Shown: positions 16,581-25,016 of the stretch, piece by piece | How positions within the stretch are numbered: the first letter of the stretch is position 1 | Layout of the letters: each line of letters opens with the position of its first letter | NCBI GenBank assembly: GCA_022793195.1 | Contig: JAAWCJ010000029.1 | Location: 1-64,000, forward strand | Length of the DNA: 64,000 bases | DNA from: Lachnospiraceae bacterium | GTDB taxonomy: Bacteria; Bacillota; Clostridia; Lachnospirales; Lachnospiraceae | Direction: 5' to 3' | The notes under the pieces: model-generated | Database searches by the model: none | Seen by the model: the letters and a program-made list of their open reading frames with translations, nothing else | Told to the model about the DNA's origin: nothing | Made by a program: the position numbers and the translations under genes

Positions 16581-17258
16581 TTATTTTTGGGAGTGTACTC
16601 CCATGCTCGTCTCTCTTTCCGCGATGCCGATATGTTCCCGAAGCACACTAAACGCTTTCTGGTCTTTCTGCATGACCATATCCATCAGTGTCTGATGGGT
16701 GTGGATCAATTCCTCGTTGGTCTGCCGGTCTCCCAAGGTGAGATAATTAAATTCTGTGATCGCATTCATTAAGGGTTCAATGGTTTTCCAGCAATTCCAC
16801 AAGGACATGTTATTAGTCGCCAAAATCAAGCTCCTGTGAAATTCCGTGTTTACCTGGTTCCTGCGCCTGTATAGCTCCTCGCCGCTGAATGCATATAAAG
16901 TATAAAATCCGGCGCAGGCAGCCGCTATAACAGAATAGTCCATATCAGATTCCGTCATGCAAATCCGTATTGCTTCACATTCCAGCATAATCCTTGTACT
17001 GTAAAAATTCCGTATGAATTTATCTGTCAATGTCTCCGGGGTTTTCCGCCCATTTGACCCTATGACAATCAGTCCTTCATTCTCCAGAATCTGAACTGCT
17101 GAACGTACCGTTCCCCTGGACACCCCATATTGCTCCGCCAGCATACTCTCCGTCAAAGACTGCCCCTCCGGGAAATGATGCAGGATGATTTTCTCCCGCA
17201 TATCCTGAAGCACCCGCTCCACCGCAGGCTGGCGGTCGCTTTGTTTTACAAATTTCAA
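16581..17258 (-). CDS. GntR/FadR-family transcriptional regulator
   Basis: The track start is too long. AGAGGGATTATT precedes a TTG at 17258 reading LKFVKQSDRQPAVERVL, giving 225 residues. The winged helix-turn-helix (LAEQYGVSRGTVRSAVQILENEGLI) is followed by an all-helical FCD ligand domain with metal-type residues (EFHRSLI, HTHQTLMD, REHIGIAE). FCD regulators usually sense organic acids or sugar acids. Two TTGTCCTA sites overlap its own promoter and a third lies before the kinase, so it probably represses itself and the kinase-aldolase-aminotransferase operon. Confidence 0.9.
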   Translation of the reverse strand: MKFVKQSDRQPAVERVLQDMREKIILHHFPEGQSLTESMLAEQYGVSRGTVRSAVQILENEGLIVIGSNGRKTPETLTDKFIRNFYSTRIMLECEAIRICMTESDMDYSVIAAACAGFYTLYAFSGEELYRRRNQVNTEFHRSLILATNNMSLWNCWKTIEPLMNAITEFNYLTLGDRQTNEELIHTHQTLMDMVMQKDQKAFSVLREHIGIAERETSMGVHSQK

Positions 17259-17280
17259 AATAATCCCTCTTTCTTTCGTT

Positions 17281-17318
17281 TGTCCTATTATTATACAGGA
17301 TTGTCCTACCGGTTTCAA
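17281..17318 (-). promoter_or_regulatory. gntR promoter with paired operators
   Basis: On the minus strand TTGAAA (17313-17318) and TATAAT (17290-17295) are 17 bases apart, a near-consensus promoter. TAGGACAA occurs twice, once in the spacer and once just downstream of the -10, consistent with autoregulation. Confidence 0.75.
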
Positions 17319-17375
17319 GGGAAAAAGCCCTCTGTGCCCTCTCATTTTCTTTGGAAGAATAGCGAAAGGGCCTGT

Positions 17376-18500
17376 TTATTCCAGATAAATCACCGCATAT
17401 TCACAGTGTTTCTCCGTGCGGAAGGGATAGCCCCAGCCGGTAAAACCGGAAGAGACAATGATCTTGCAGTCTCCCTCCCGGTACTCTCCGTAATTGAGTG
17501 TGCCAAACATCTCGGAAAACATTCCGATGGGCCACATCTGCCCTGCGTGGGTGTGGCCGGAAACCAGGAGATCCACGCCTCCCGCCGCATTTTCCTCCGC
17601 TTCAATGGGCTGGTGGTCGGCCATGATAATAAACCGTCTCCGGTCGGCAGTTTTTAAAATCTCTTCCACAGACGCCCGGCCGGAGACATTTCCCCAAGCC
17701 GCATCTTTTCGTCCCGCCAGTAAAAGGTCGTTTCCAAGTTCCACGGCCTTATCCTCCAGAACCACAATCCCATTCTTTCTGATGGCCCAAGCCAGTTCGC
17801 TGTCCGCATAGGTGGGTTTATCTGTATAAGGCTGTCTGTCATGGTTCCCATATACATAGTAGACGCCATAGCGGGTCGCAATGCCGCCAAATATCTGAAA
17901 TACTTCCTCCATCCGCTCTTTTGAAGTATTTTCCTCCACGATATCCCCGCCCAGAACCACAAGATCCGGCTTTTCTGCGCTGATCTCCTCTGCTTTTTCT
18001 TTCAAAAGCTCCGTGCTCTGGATGGTTCCGTAATGGGTATCCGTAATGAGAACCAGTCTATAGTTCTGTTCCAACTCTTTTCCTGTTTTTATATGATATT
18101 CTGTCCGTACCGCACGGTTCATGTTAAAAAAACCGTATCCCAGCATCACTGCCGTGATGGCCACAGGCAAAAGTCCACAGCGATAGATCTTCCCTGCTGT
18201 TTTTAAAAACCTGCTTTCTGCTTTCCTGGTCCGAAATGCAATTTTAAATATACTTGCCACCAGATCAAGGACAAGCGATACAGCCAGCACATGAAGGACA
18301 AGCATGGCCCTGGTACTCCAAAAATTGCTGCTGAGGGCTGCGAATACCAGCGCCAGCGCCACATTCAGCGCCTTCGCCCGCCACATTTTCATATCCAGTC
18401 TGTAAAAAACCAGAATTCTTCTAAAATAAAAATAAGAATACACTCCAACAAATGCTGCCGGCAACACCCTAAACACCAAATAAAATCCCATTATTGTCAT
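17376..18500 (-). CDS. Membrane-anchored metallophosphoesterase (YkuE/YaeI-like)
   Basis: A 374-residue protein with about four membrane helices in residues 1-130, then a calcineurin-type phosphoesterase domain. Metal-binding motifs appear in order: ITDTHYG, GGDIVEE, GNHDRQ, MADHQP and SGHTHAGQ. This is the arrangement of YkuE/YaeI-type enzymes, which act near the membrane and in some cases hydrolyse UDP-sugar lipids. It stands alone between the GntR gene and the divergent response regulator. The gap beyond its start holds the palindrome CTTCAAGtctgCTTGAAG (about 18570). Confidence 0.9.
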   Translation of the reverse strand: MTIMGFYLVFRVLPAAFVGVYSYFYFRRILVFYRLDMKMWRAKALNVALALVFAALSSNFWSTRAMLVLHVLAVSLVLDLVASIFKIAFRTRKAESRFLKTAGKIYRCGLLPVAITAVMLGYGFFNMNRAVRTEYHIKTGKELEQNYRLVLITDTHYGTIQSTELLKEKAEEISAEKPDLVVLGGDIVEENTSKERMEEVFQIFGGIATRYGVYYVYGNHDRQPYTDKPTYADSELAWAIRKNGIVVLEDKAVELGNDLLLAGRKDAAWGNVSGRASVEEILKTADRRRFIIMADHQPIEAEENAAGGVDLLVSGHTHAGQMWPIGMFSEMFGTLNYGEYREGDCKIIVSSGFTGWGYPFRTEKHCEYAVIYLE

Positions 18501-18720
18501 CCGTCATTCTCCTGTTTTAAAATTCCACACCAAAACTGGTTTTCCTGTTCACTGATATCAGTATATATCTTCAAGTCTGCTTGAAGTCAAGAGGATTAAC
18601 TTTTGATTGTACACGCTCCATTTGTGATTGACGATGTTATTCCTGTACAATTTGTGGTATACTTTTCCTGATAAAAAGAAGCAAAACCAAAGTTTGTAAG
18701 TCAACAGGAAGGAGCTGTAC

Positions 18721-19377
18721 ATGAAAACCATTGCAGTCATTGATGACGACCTCCATATCGGAAACATGCTGGAAGAGGTTCTTGCACGGGAGGGTTACCG
18801 TACTTTACGGGCTTATTCCGGGACGGAAGCCCTGTTTCTTCTGGAACGGGAGCATCCGGACCTGCTTCTCCTGGATCTCATGCTCCCCGGCCTTTCGGGG
18901 GAGGAGGTTTTAAAAAAGATTTCAGGGATCCCCGTCATTATCCTCAGCGCAAAAGCCGACGTACCGGACAAAGTATCCCTGCTTCTGGGCGGGGCTTCCG
19001 ACTACATGACAAAGCCTTTTGACACCAGGGAGCTTCTGGCCCGCATTGCCGTACAGCTGAGAAACGCTTCCTCCGCTTCGTCCGGGCTTCTCACTTTTGG
19101 CGCCCTGGCTCTGGATACACAGGCCCGCTCCGCCACTTTGGAAGAGGTTCCTGTCCATCTCACAAAAACAGAATACGCTATTTTAAAACTGCTAATGCAA
19201 AATCCCGGCCAGGTCCTCACCAAATCCCTCCTTTTAGAGCGAATCAGTCCGGACACCCCCGACTGCACGGAGCTTTCCTTAAAAATCCATGTGAGCAATC
19301 TGAGAAAAAAACTGAAACACATCGACGGCAAAGACCATATCGAAGCCGTATGGGGTATCGGGTTCCGGTTAAGGTGA
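18721..19377 (+). CDS. OmpR-family response regulator
   Basis: A 218-residue regulator. The receiver domain has the acidic pair (VIDDDLHIG), the phosphoacceptor Asp in LLLLDLMLPG, Ser/Thr near IILSAKAD, and the Lys in MTKPFDT. The C-terminal winged-helix domain ends HIEAVWGIGFRLR. It precedes an ABC transporter and a small histidine kinase on the same strand, an arrangement known from bacitracin- and lantibiotic-resistance modules. Four TTTAC repeats before the ABC genes are its probable binding site. The start follows GGAAGGAGCTGTAC. Confidence 0.93.
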   Translation: MKTIAVIDDDLHIGNMLEEVLAREGYRTLRAYSGTEALFLLEREHPDLLLLDLMLPGLSGEEVLKKISGIPVIILSAKADVPDKVSLLLGGASDYMTKPFDTRELLARIAVQLRNASSASSGLLTFGALALDTQARSATLEEVPVHLTKTEYAILKLLMQNPGQVLTKSLLLERISPDTPDCTELSLKIHVSNLRKKLKHIDGKDHIEAVWGIGFRLR

Positions 19378-19386
19378 TTTGGAAAG

Positions 19387-19640
19387 GGGTGTTGAAAAAT
19401 ATAACGTATCCTGATATTTATGTCTGCCCGGCGTCCTGCCCGCCTTCGTTTCCGTCCGGTAGGCAGATTTTGCAGGTTTTGTGAGCATAGCGACGGCAGC
19501 ACCGCTGATCATCTTTTATAGAAACGGCGGCTGGCGGCAAAAAGCGGCGCAACAAAACCCAAAAATCAACGTGGATGGAAACGAAGGCGGGCAGGGCGCC
19601 GGGCATATATAAATATAAATATAAATATTTTTCAACACCC
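19387..19640. repeat. Long inverted-repeat element, family III, copy 1
   Basis: About 254 bases between the response regulator and its ABC genes. The ends are inverted repeats (GGTGTTGAAAAATAT..., then GTCTGCCCGGCGTCCTGCCC...GTTTCC). The roughly 120-base core (CCGGTAGGCAGATTTTGCAG ... CCCAAAAATCAACGTGGA) is strongly conserved with the reverse complement of 25544-25779. It has no coding capacity. It separates the regulator from the transporter promoter. Confidence 0.85.
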
Positions 19641-19653
19641 TTTTCCGATCATC

Positions 19654-19709
19654 TTTACTATTTCTTTACTCTTTCCTTTACCGTTTTCTTTACCGGGCCG
19701 TGTTATATT
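19654..19709 (+). promoter_or_regulatory. Tandem TTTAC repeats and ABC operon promoter
   Basis: TTTAC occurs at 19654, 19665, 19677 and 19689, an 11-12 base period, just upstream of a TATATT -10 at about 19705. Evenly phased direct repeats overlapping the -35 region are typical activator sites for OmpR-family response regulators, here probably the one at 18721. Confidence 0.65.
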
Positions 19710-19731
19710 TCATAAAAAGGAGGTTTTATTT

Positions 19732-20646
19732 ATGGATTATATTCTGACAGCCGATTCCCTGACAAAGCAGTACCGGCATTTTAAAGCCCTGGACCATCTG
19801 TCCCTCCATATTCCGAAAGGAGCCATCTATGGGATGGTGGGAAGGAACGGAGCCGGAAAGACTACATTAATCCGCATTATCTGCGGGCTTCAGGATGCGA
19901 CAGAGGGGGAATATACCCTCTATGGAAAAAAGAATACGGACAAGGAGCTTTACAGAGCCAGAAGGCGGATGGGGGCCGTGGTGGAAACGCCTTCCATCTA
20001 TCTGAATATGACTGCCGAAGACAATTTGAAGGAACAGTACAGAATTTTAGGCCTTCCGTCTTTTGAAGGGATTTCTGAACTTCTGGAGCTGGTGGGGCTG
20101 GAGCACACCGGGAAAAAGAAGGCAAAGAATTTTTCTCTGGGAATGAGGCAGAGGCTTGGTATTGCCATCGCCCTGTGCGGTGAGCCGGATTTCCTGGTTC
20201 TGGATGAACCTGTCAACGGCCTGGATCCCCAGGGCATTATCGAAATGCGGGAATTAATTCTCAAGCTCAACAGGGAAAAGCAGATCACCGTGTTGATTTC
20301 CAGCCACATATTAGATGAACTTTCCAGGCTGGCCACCCATTACGGCTTTGTGGATAACGGCCGTATGGTAAAAGAGTTGAGCGCCAAAGAACTGGAAGAG
20401 GCCTGCCGCAAATGTATCCGGGTAGAAGTCACCGACATCAAAGCCCTCTCCCGCGTTCTGGACGATATGTCCCTGGACTATAATGTGGTTTCTCGTACCC
20501 AGGCGGATATTTTTGCCCAGGTCGGTATCTCCGAATTGGCCCTTGCCCTGGACAGAGAAGGGTGCCAAATCCTGAAGGCTTCCGAGCGGGATGAAAGCCT
20601 GGAGAGCTATTTTATCAGTCTTGTAGGAGGTGCAAACTATGAATAG
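19732..20646 (+). CDS. ABC transporter ATP-binding protein (bacitracin-resistance type)
   Basis: A 304-residue ATPase with Walker A GRNGAGKTT, Q-loop region, signature FSLGMRQRLGIA, Walker B FLVLDEPVNGLDP and H-loop ISSHI. The C-terminal 90 residues form the extra domain seen in BcrA-type ATPases. The stop overlaps the start of the permease. With the adjacent regulator and kinase it forms a probable peptide-antibiotic efflux or sensing module. The start follows AAAAGGAGGTTTTATTT. Confidence 0.93.
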   Translation: MDYILTADSLTKQYRHFKALDHLSLHIPKGAIYGMVGRNGAGKTTLIRIICGLQDATEGEYTLYGKKNTDKELYRARRRMGAVVETPSIYLNMTAEDNLKEQYRILGLPSFEGISELLELVGLEHTGKKKAKNFSLGMRQRLGIAIALCGEPDFLVLDEPVNGLDPQGIIEMRELILKLNREKQITVLISSHILDELSRLATHYGFVDNGRMVKELSAKELEEACRKCIRVEVTDIKALSRVLDDMSLDYNVVSRTQADIFAQVGISELALALDREGCQILKASERDESLESYFISLVGGANYE

Positions 20647-21475
20647 ATTACTGTCCGCGGGATTTGTCCGCCTGAGAAAAAATAAAACCCTTTGGTTCTC
20701 CATGATTTTTATGGCTCTTTTTGGAATATTCCTCGCCATAAGCGCCTACAGCGACTACTCACTTTTCGGTCTGAAACCCTCCCTGGGCCGGACGCTCTTT
20801 GCTTACGGCCAGTTCATTGGTATTCTTATTTCCGCTTTTTCCAGTTTATTTCTCGGTATGGAATACAGCGACGGAACCATACGGAACAAACTGATTGCCG
20901 GTCACAAACGAATCACTGTCTATCTTTCCGGCCTGATTTTGAACCTGGCCGCCGCCCTCCTGATGGTCCTTTCCTTCCAGCTTCCGCTTTTCCTGCTGGG
21001 ATCTGCACTTCTGGGCATTGACTGTTTCTCTGTTGAAGCCGGTTCCTTTATTTTCAACCTGGCAGCAGGTTTTGCCCTGATGGCCGCTTACTGTGCTATC
21101 TTTACTTTTATCAGTATGCTGTGTCAAAAACGGGCGGTTGCAGCTGTTATCGGGATCCTTACTTCTTTTATTCTGCTGTTTTTGGGAGCTTATATTATGG
21201 CCTCCCTTTCCCAGCCGGAATACTGGGATGGCTACAGCTTTACCTCCGATACAGGGGAGCTGGTCGAAATGGAACCTGAACCGAATCCACATTACCCCAG
21301 AGGAACAAAGCGGAAAGTTTATGAGTTCCTCTTTGACTTCCTTCCCGGAGCCCAGTCGCTACGTCTGTCCGAAGCCGGACTGTGCAGCTGGCAGCCCCCT
21401 GTTTACTCTTTGGCCATTACGGTTCTTTTTTCCGGGGCAGGTATCCTGCTGTTTAGGAAAAAAGACTTAAACTGA
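20639..21475 (+). CDS. ABC transporter permease
   Basis: I start at the ATG reading MNRLLSAGFVRLRKNKT (20639), preceded by AGGAGGTGCAAACT and overlapping the ATPase stop. The 278-residue protein has about six membrane helices and the ABC-2 permease pattern (helix 1 near residues 20-40, an amphipathic EYSDGTIRNKLIAGHKR coupling segment, a long extracellular loop before the last helix). It would pair with the upstream ATPase. Substrate is inferred to be a cell-wall-active peptide from gene context only. Confidence 0.88.
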   Translation: MNRLLSAGFVRLRKNKTLWFSMIFMALFGIFLAISAYSDYSLFGLKPSLGRTLFAYGQFIGILISAFSSLFLGMEYSDGTIRNKLIAGHKRITVYLSGLILNLAAALLMVLSFQLPLFLLGSALLGIDCFSVEAGSFIFNLAAGFALMAAYCAIFTFISMLCQKRAVAAVIGILTSFILLFLGAYIMASLSQPEYWDGYSFTSDTGELVEMEPEPNPHYPRGTKRKVYEFLFDFLPGAQSLRLSEAGLCSWQPPVYSLAITVLFSGAGILLFRKKDLN

Positions 21476-21509
21476 TAGTTCTTTCCATGTATGTCCCGGA
21501 GGAATTTTT

Positions 21510-22469
21510 ATGACCTGGTTATTCTGTCTCTGCGCAGCACTGTTTCTCATCATTCTCATCTTGATTTTCAAAATTGCGGCCCTTCACCGGGCCGCAGATG
21601 AAATCCGGCAGCAGGTTTCTTTATGGTTCGACAGCGACACCAATACGGTCATTACCCTCCCCTGCCATGACAGGCACATGCGCCGTCTGGCTTCCTCCTT
21701 AAACAAAGAGCTTCGCCGCCTTCGGAGCATCCGCCTTCAGTTTGAACAGGGTGACCGGGAACTTAAGGAATCCATCACCAATATTTCCCATGACCTGCGC
21801 ACTCCCCTGACTGCCATATTGGGTTATCTGGATCTTTTGGATTACGTGGAAAAGCCGGAGCAAGTGGAAAAATACCTTTCCATGATCCGAAACCGTTCCA
21901 ATGTGCTCCGGCAGCAGACGGAAGAGCTGTTTGGGTATTCCATTGTAAAATCCCTGCCGGAAGGAGAAACGGAGCTTCTCTCTTTAAACTATATATTGGA
22001 GGAAAGCCTGGCTTCCAGCTACGGAGCCATGACTGCACAGGGTATCATCCCCAAAATCTCCATCCCGGAGCAAACTGTGGAACGGGTTTTAAATCGTTCC
22101 TCCCTTGTCCGCATTTTCGGCAATATCATCGGCAACGCTTTAAAATACAGTGACGGGGACTTCTCTGTGGTCATGGATCCTAACGGAACCATCGTTTTCT
22201 CCAATCAGGCAAAGGGTCTGACTCCGGTGACTGCAGCACGGCTCTTTGACCGATACTACACGGTGGAATCCGGACGCCGTAGCACAGGGCTTGGCCTCTC
22301 CATCGCGAAACTTCTGACAGAACGGATGGGTGGGGAAATCTCTGCCCATTACCGGGAAGGGCGGCTGTTTATCACTCTGCGGTTTCCTAAAGATATACCT
22401 TTCCAGAAACAAAGCGGCTCTGTCCAGTCAAAACACGCTTCCGCTCTCAAAACCTCGCAGCGGTACTAA
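21510..22469 (+). CDS. Sensor histidine kinase with repeat-derived C-terminal tail
   Basis: A 319-residue kinase with one N-terminal membrane helix (about residues 3-26) and no extracellular sensor domain. H-box ITNISHDLRTPLTAILGYL (His about 94), N-box IFGNIIGNALKYSDG and G-box TGLGLSIAKLL are all present. Such short kinases often work with an ABC transporter as the actual sensor. The last roughly 23 residues (PFQKQSGSVQSK...) are encoded by the family I hairpin element, so the natural end was probably near LRFPKD. The start follows CCGGAGGAATTTTT. Confidence 0.92.
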   Translation: MTWLFCLCAALFLIILILIFKIAALHRAADEIRQQVSLWFDSDTNTVITLPCHDRHMRRLASSLNKELRRLRSIRLQFEQGDRELKESITNISHDLRTPLTAILGYLDLLDYVEKPEQVEKYLSMIRNRSNVLRQQTEELFGYSIVKSLPEGETELLSLNYILEESLASSYGAMTAQGIIPKISIPEQTVERVLNRSSLVRIFGNIIGNALKYSDGDFSVVMDPNGTIVFSNQAKGLTPVTAARLFDRYYTVESGRRSTGLGLSIAKLLTERMGGEISAHYREGRLFITLRFPKDIPFQKQSGSVQSKHASALKTSQRY

Positions 22470-22557
22470 GAAATTTTCTGCATTAACATTTGAAAATTTC
22501 AAGTACCGGCGGTTTTTGAACGGTTTTTCCCCGGACAGAGCCGCTTTGTTTCTGGAA
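22401..22557 (+). repeat. Inverted-repeat element, family I, copy 2
   Basis: A 157-base element with 25-base perfect terminal inverted repeats (TTCCAGAAACAAAGCGGCTC... and its complement). A nested palindrome GTACTAAGAAATTTTC/GAAAATTTCAAGTAC lies at the centre, so the whole unit can fold as one long hairpin. The left third overlaps the 3' end of the histidine kinase gene. Reverse-complemented it matches 1329-1534. Confidence 0.88.
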
Positions 22558-22773
22558 GAGGAAGATTTATGAAAGCTCCGTCAAATTTTAAGGGAGGTAC
22601 CGGACACGAACCTTCCCACAAAATTTGACAGCGGTTTTATAAATGTATACCCTTCGGGTATCCCATTATGGCCATTCGGCTTTACAAAAAGGTATAATTA
22701 AATAGACATTATACTTCCGCTGTGATATACTTATACAATCAAATGGTCGTCCACTACAGGAAGAGGTGATATA

Positions 22774-23037
22774 TTGACATTGACAAATGAAGATCTGCTT
22801 GCCATTTCTCAACTGTTGGATACAAAGTTAAAGCCTTTAGAAGACAGGACGAAAAATATTGAGATCTTGCTTGAAAACGATATTTTACCGAGATTACAAA
22901 ATAGTGAAGCTTGTTATACTTCTACATATCGCCGTTATGTCAATGGCAGCACTCAAATAGAGGCAATGCAAGCCGATATTGATATCATGAAAAAAGTCAT
23001 CTCAGAACACAGTAAAAAGCTACAAAAAATTTCCTAG
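22774..23037 (+). CDS. Small coiled-coil protein of unknown function
   Basis: An 87-residue protein starting at TTG behind GGAAGAGGTGATAT; no ATG fits better. It is helical with heptad-like Leu/Ile spacing (ISQLLDTKLKPLEDRTKNIE, then IEAMQADIDIMKKVISEHSK) and no membrane segment. Similar short coiled-coil proteins are common in Lachnospiraceae and their viruses, but I cannot name the family. It stands alone between the family I repeat and a strong terminator. Confidence 0.6.
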   Translation: MTLTNEDLLAISQLLDTKLKPLEDRTKNIEILLENDILPRLQNSEACYTSTYRRYVNGSTQIEAMQADIDIMKKVISEHSKKLQKIS

Positions 23038-23042
23038 TAAAA

Positions 23043-23069
23043 GGGCCGCTGCGGATTTTGCAGCGGCCC
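23043..23069. terminator. Bidirectional terminator between convergent genes
   Basis: GGGCCGCTGC/GCAGCGGCCC forms a ten-base-pair stem with a seven-base loop, followed by AAAAATTTTC. It serves both the coiled-coil gene and ackA. Confidence 0.85.
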
Positions 23070-23093
23070 AAAAATTTTCATATTCACAACTCA

Positions 23094-24287
23094 TTATTTC
23101 ACAAGTGCGACTGTTTCCCGCATAATGGCCAGTTCCTCATTTGTGGGAACCACTGCCACTTTCTTTGCGGAATCATCAGCGGAAATCACCACCTGCTTAC
23201 CACGGCAGTTGTTCTTCGCTGCATCGATTTTGATTCCAAGATAGCCAAAGTACTCACAGATTTTCTCACGGACTAAAGGCGCGTTCTCACCGATACCTGC
23301 TGTGAAAGCGATGGCATCCACACCGTTCATGGCCGCAACATAGGAGCCGACGATCTTCGCTACCCTGTAGCAGAAAATATCAATGGCATCTGCCGCCAGT
23401 TGATTTCCATCTCCCATTGCCTCTTCCAGGTCGCGGAAATCGCTGGAAAGGTTTTTGGTCAGGCCAAGGACACCAGATTTCTTATTGAGAATATTCATCA
23501 CTTCGCCGACAGTCTTGTCCTCTTTATTGCAGATGTATTCCACAACCGCCGGATCCAGGTCGCCGGAGCGTGTCCCCATCACCAGGCCTTCCAAAGGAGT
23601 CAGGCCCATGCTGGTATCCACACATTTGCCGTCCTTCACCGCGCTGATGGAAGCGCCGTTTCCGAGATGGCAGACAACGACTTTGGAATGATCCGGGTCG
23701 AGACCCAGGAACTTGATGGTTTCTTTGGAAACAAAGCTGTGAGAAGTTCCATGGAACCCATATTTGCGGATGTGGTATTTCTCATAATACTCATAAGGGA
23801 TGCCGTACATAAACGCCTTTGTGGGCATGGTCTGATGGAACGCCGTGTCAAACACTGCCACATTGGGTTTGCCGGGCATCAGCTTCTGGCAGGCATAAAT
23901 GCCCTTCAGGTTGGCCGGATTGTGCAGAGGGCCAAGGTCACAGCACTCTTCCACAACCTTAAGTACTTCATCGTCAATCACATAAGACTGGGTAATCTTT
24001 GCACCGCCATGAACCACCCTGTGTCCGATGGCATCCACTTCATCCAGGGATTTGAGGACGCCTGTTTTTTCATTGACCAGTGCATCTAGCACCATCTGAA
24101 TGGCTTCCGTATGGGAAGGCATGGGAGCCTCCGTCACTTCCTTCTCCCCGCCTGCAGGCTGATAGATCAGGCGTCCGTCTATGCCGATTCTCTCACAGAG
24201 GCCTTTTGCCTGAACCTGCTCCGTCTCGGAATCAATGATCTGGTATTTCAGAGAAGAGCTTCCGCAGTTGATAATCAATACTTTCAT
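23094..24287 (-). CDS. ackA: Acetate kinase
   Basis: The start is MKVLIINCGSSSLKYQ (24287) behind CCAGGAGGAAACAAATTC. The 397-residue enzyme is full length. Family motifs are present: NCGSSSLKY, the catalytic Arg in GTRSGDLDP, FHQTMP, YGFHGTSH and GIGENA. It makes acetate and ATP from acetyl-phosphate in the cytosol. No phosphotransacetylase gene is adjacent. The BMC locus just upstream encodes PduL, which produces acyl-phosphate, so this kinase could complete that route; its own promoter suggests general use as well. Confidence 0.97.
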   Translation of the reverse strand: MKVLIINCGSSSLKYQIIDSETEQVQAKGLCERIGIDGRLIYQPAGGEKEVTEAPMPSHTEAIQMVLDALVNEKTGVLKSLDEVDAIGHRVVHGGAKITQSYVIDDEVLKVVEECCDLGPLHNPANLKGIYACQKLMPGKPNVAVFDTAFHQTMPTKAFMYGIPYEYYEKYHIRKYGFHGTSHSFVSKETIKFLGLDPDHSKVVVCHLGNGASISAVKDGKCVDTSMGLTPLEGLVMGTRSGDLDPAVVEYICNKEDKTVGEVMNILNKKSGVLGLTKNLSSDFRDLEEAMGDGNQLAADAIDIFCYRVAKIVGSYVAAMNGVDAIAFTAGIGENAPLVREKICEYFGYLGIKIDAAKNNCRGKQVVISADDSAKKVAVVPTNEELAIMRETVALVK

Positions 24288-24346
24288 GAATTTGTTTCCT
24301 CCTGGTATCGTATTCCGTTTTTTGTGCAAAAACACAAACTACTATT

Positions 24347-24375
24347 ATTCTATCGCTTTCCCTTCTCTGTGTAAA
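24347..24375 (-). promoter_or_regulatory. ackA promoter
   Basis: On the minus strand TTTACA and TAGAAT are separated by 17 bases, about 60 bases upstream of the ackA start. This is a good housekeeping-sigma candidate. Confidence 0.6.
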
Positions 24376-24442
24376 GGACATTTTTCCTCCAATTTCCGTA
24401 TTTTTGGTATACAATAAGTAACGGAAGAAGAGGGGCTTTTTC

Positions 24443-24500
24443 ATTCCAGAATTCCTAGTACCGGCGCTTTTTGAACGGTTTCGTCCTGGAGAGAACTGAT
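24443..24500 (+). repeat. Partial family I repeat
   Basis: ATTCCAGAATTCCTAGTACC followed by GGCGCTTTTTGAACGGTTT matches the right half of the family I element. The left half is missing. It sits directly before a family II element, so one element may have inserted beside the other. Confidence 0.6.
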
Positions 24501-24514
24501 TTTTTCCTGTTTAA

Positions 24515-24950
24515 GATTCGGGTGCGGGAAGCCGCCGCCCAGATTGGCTGTCGACAAATTGCACAATGATTCGTGATACTGCGACTTGACGGGGACCTTA
24601 GAATTTCTTAGCGTTCCGGTCAGAAAAACAGCAATTCCCGGACAGGACGTCTAAAAAGGAATCCTGTCACACAGGATTCTTCGCCTGTGGCGGCTTGCGT
24701 CAGCAAGATCATTCCGCTCCGCCACAGTGCGATCCCCCGGAGGGCTTTTGTCGTATGGGGAACGAAGTCCCTATACGGCAAAAGGTCTTATGACGCCATG
24801 GACGGCGGATCATAAGCCGGTTGCGTAAGACTTGCTCAGATTAAATCGGAACACTTAGAAATTCAAGGTTCACGGAACCGGAGCAGAGAGCGAATCTTAT
24901 TGTGCAATTTGACGACACCATCTTTGGCGGCGGCTTCCCGCACCCGAATC
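24515..24950. repeat. Long inverted-repeat element, family II, copy 2
   Basis: About 436 bases with roughly 55-base imperfect terminal inverted repeats (GATTCGGGTGCGGGAAGCCG ... CGGCTTCCCGCACCCGAATC). The interior has TCGTATGGGGAAC/GTCCCTATACGG and GACAGGACGTCTAA, which match the reverse complement of copy 1 at 11396-11832. The middle differs in sequence but keeps hairpins. No coding capacity. Confidence 0.85.
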
Positions 24951-25016
24951 TGTTTAAATATAAAATTCAGAAACTGTATTCTCTGGCTCAGACACGTATA
25001 TGCAGACTTAGAATCA

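Noticed and set aside
18501-18720. Strong promoter for the response regulator in this gap
   Set aside because: A TATACT is present but no -35 at proper spacing; I could not support a definite promoter call.
19654-19695. Short repeats suggesting a CRISPR array
   Set aside because: The unit is only five bases at 11-12 base spacing, far too small for CRISPR; it fits a response-regulator site.
23400-24089. Plus-strand ORF of 229 residues
   Set aside because: Antisense shadow of acetate kinase.
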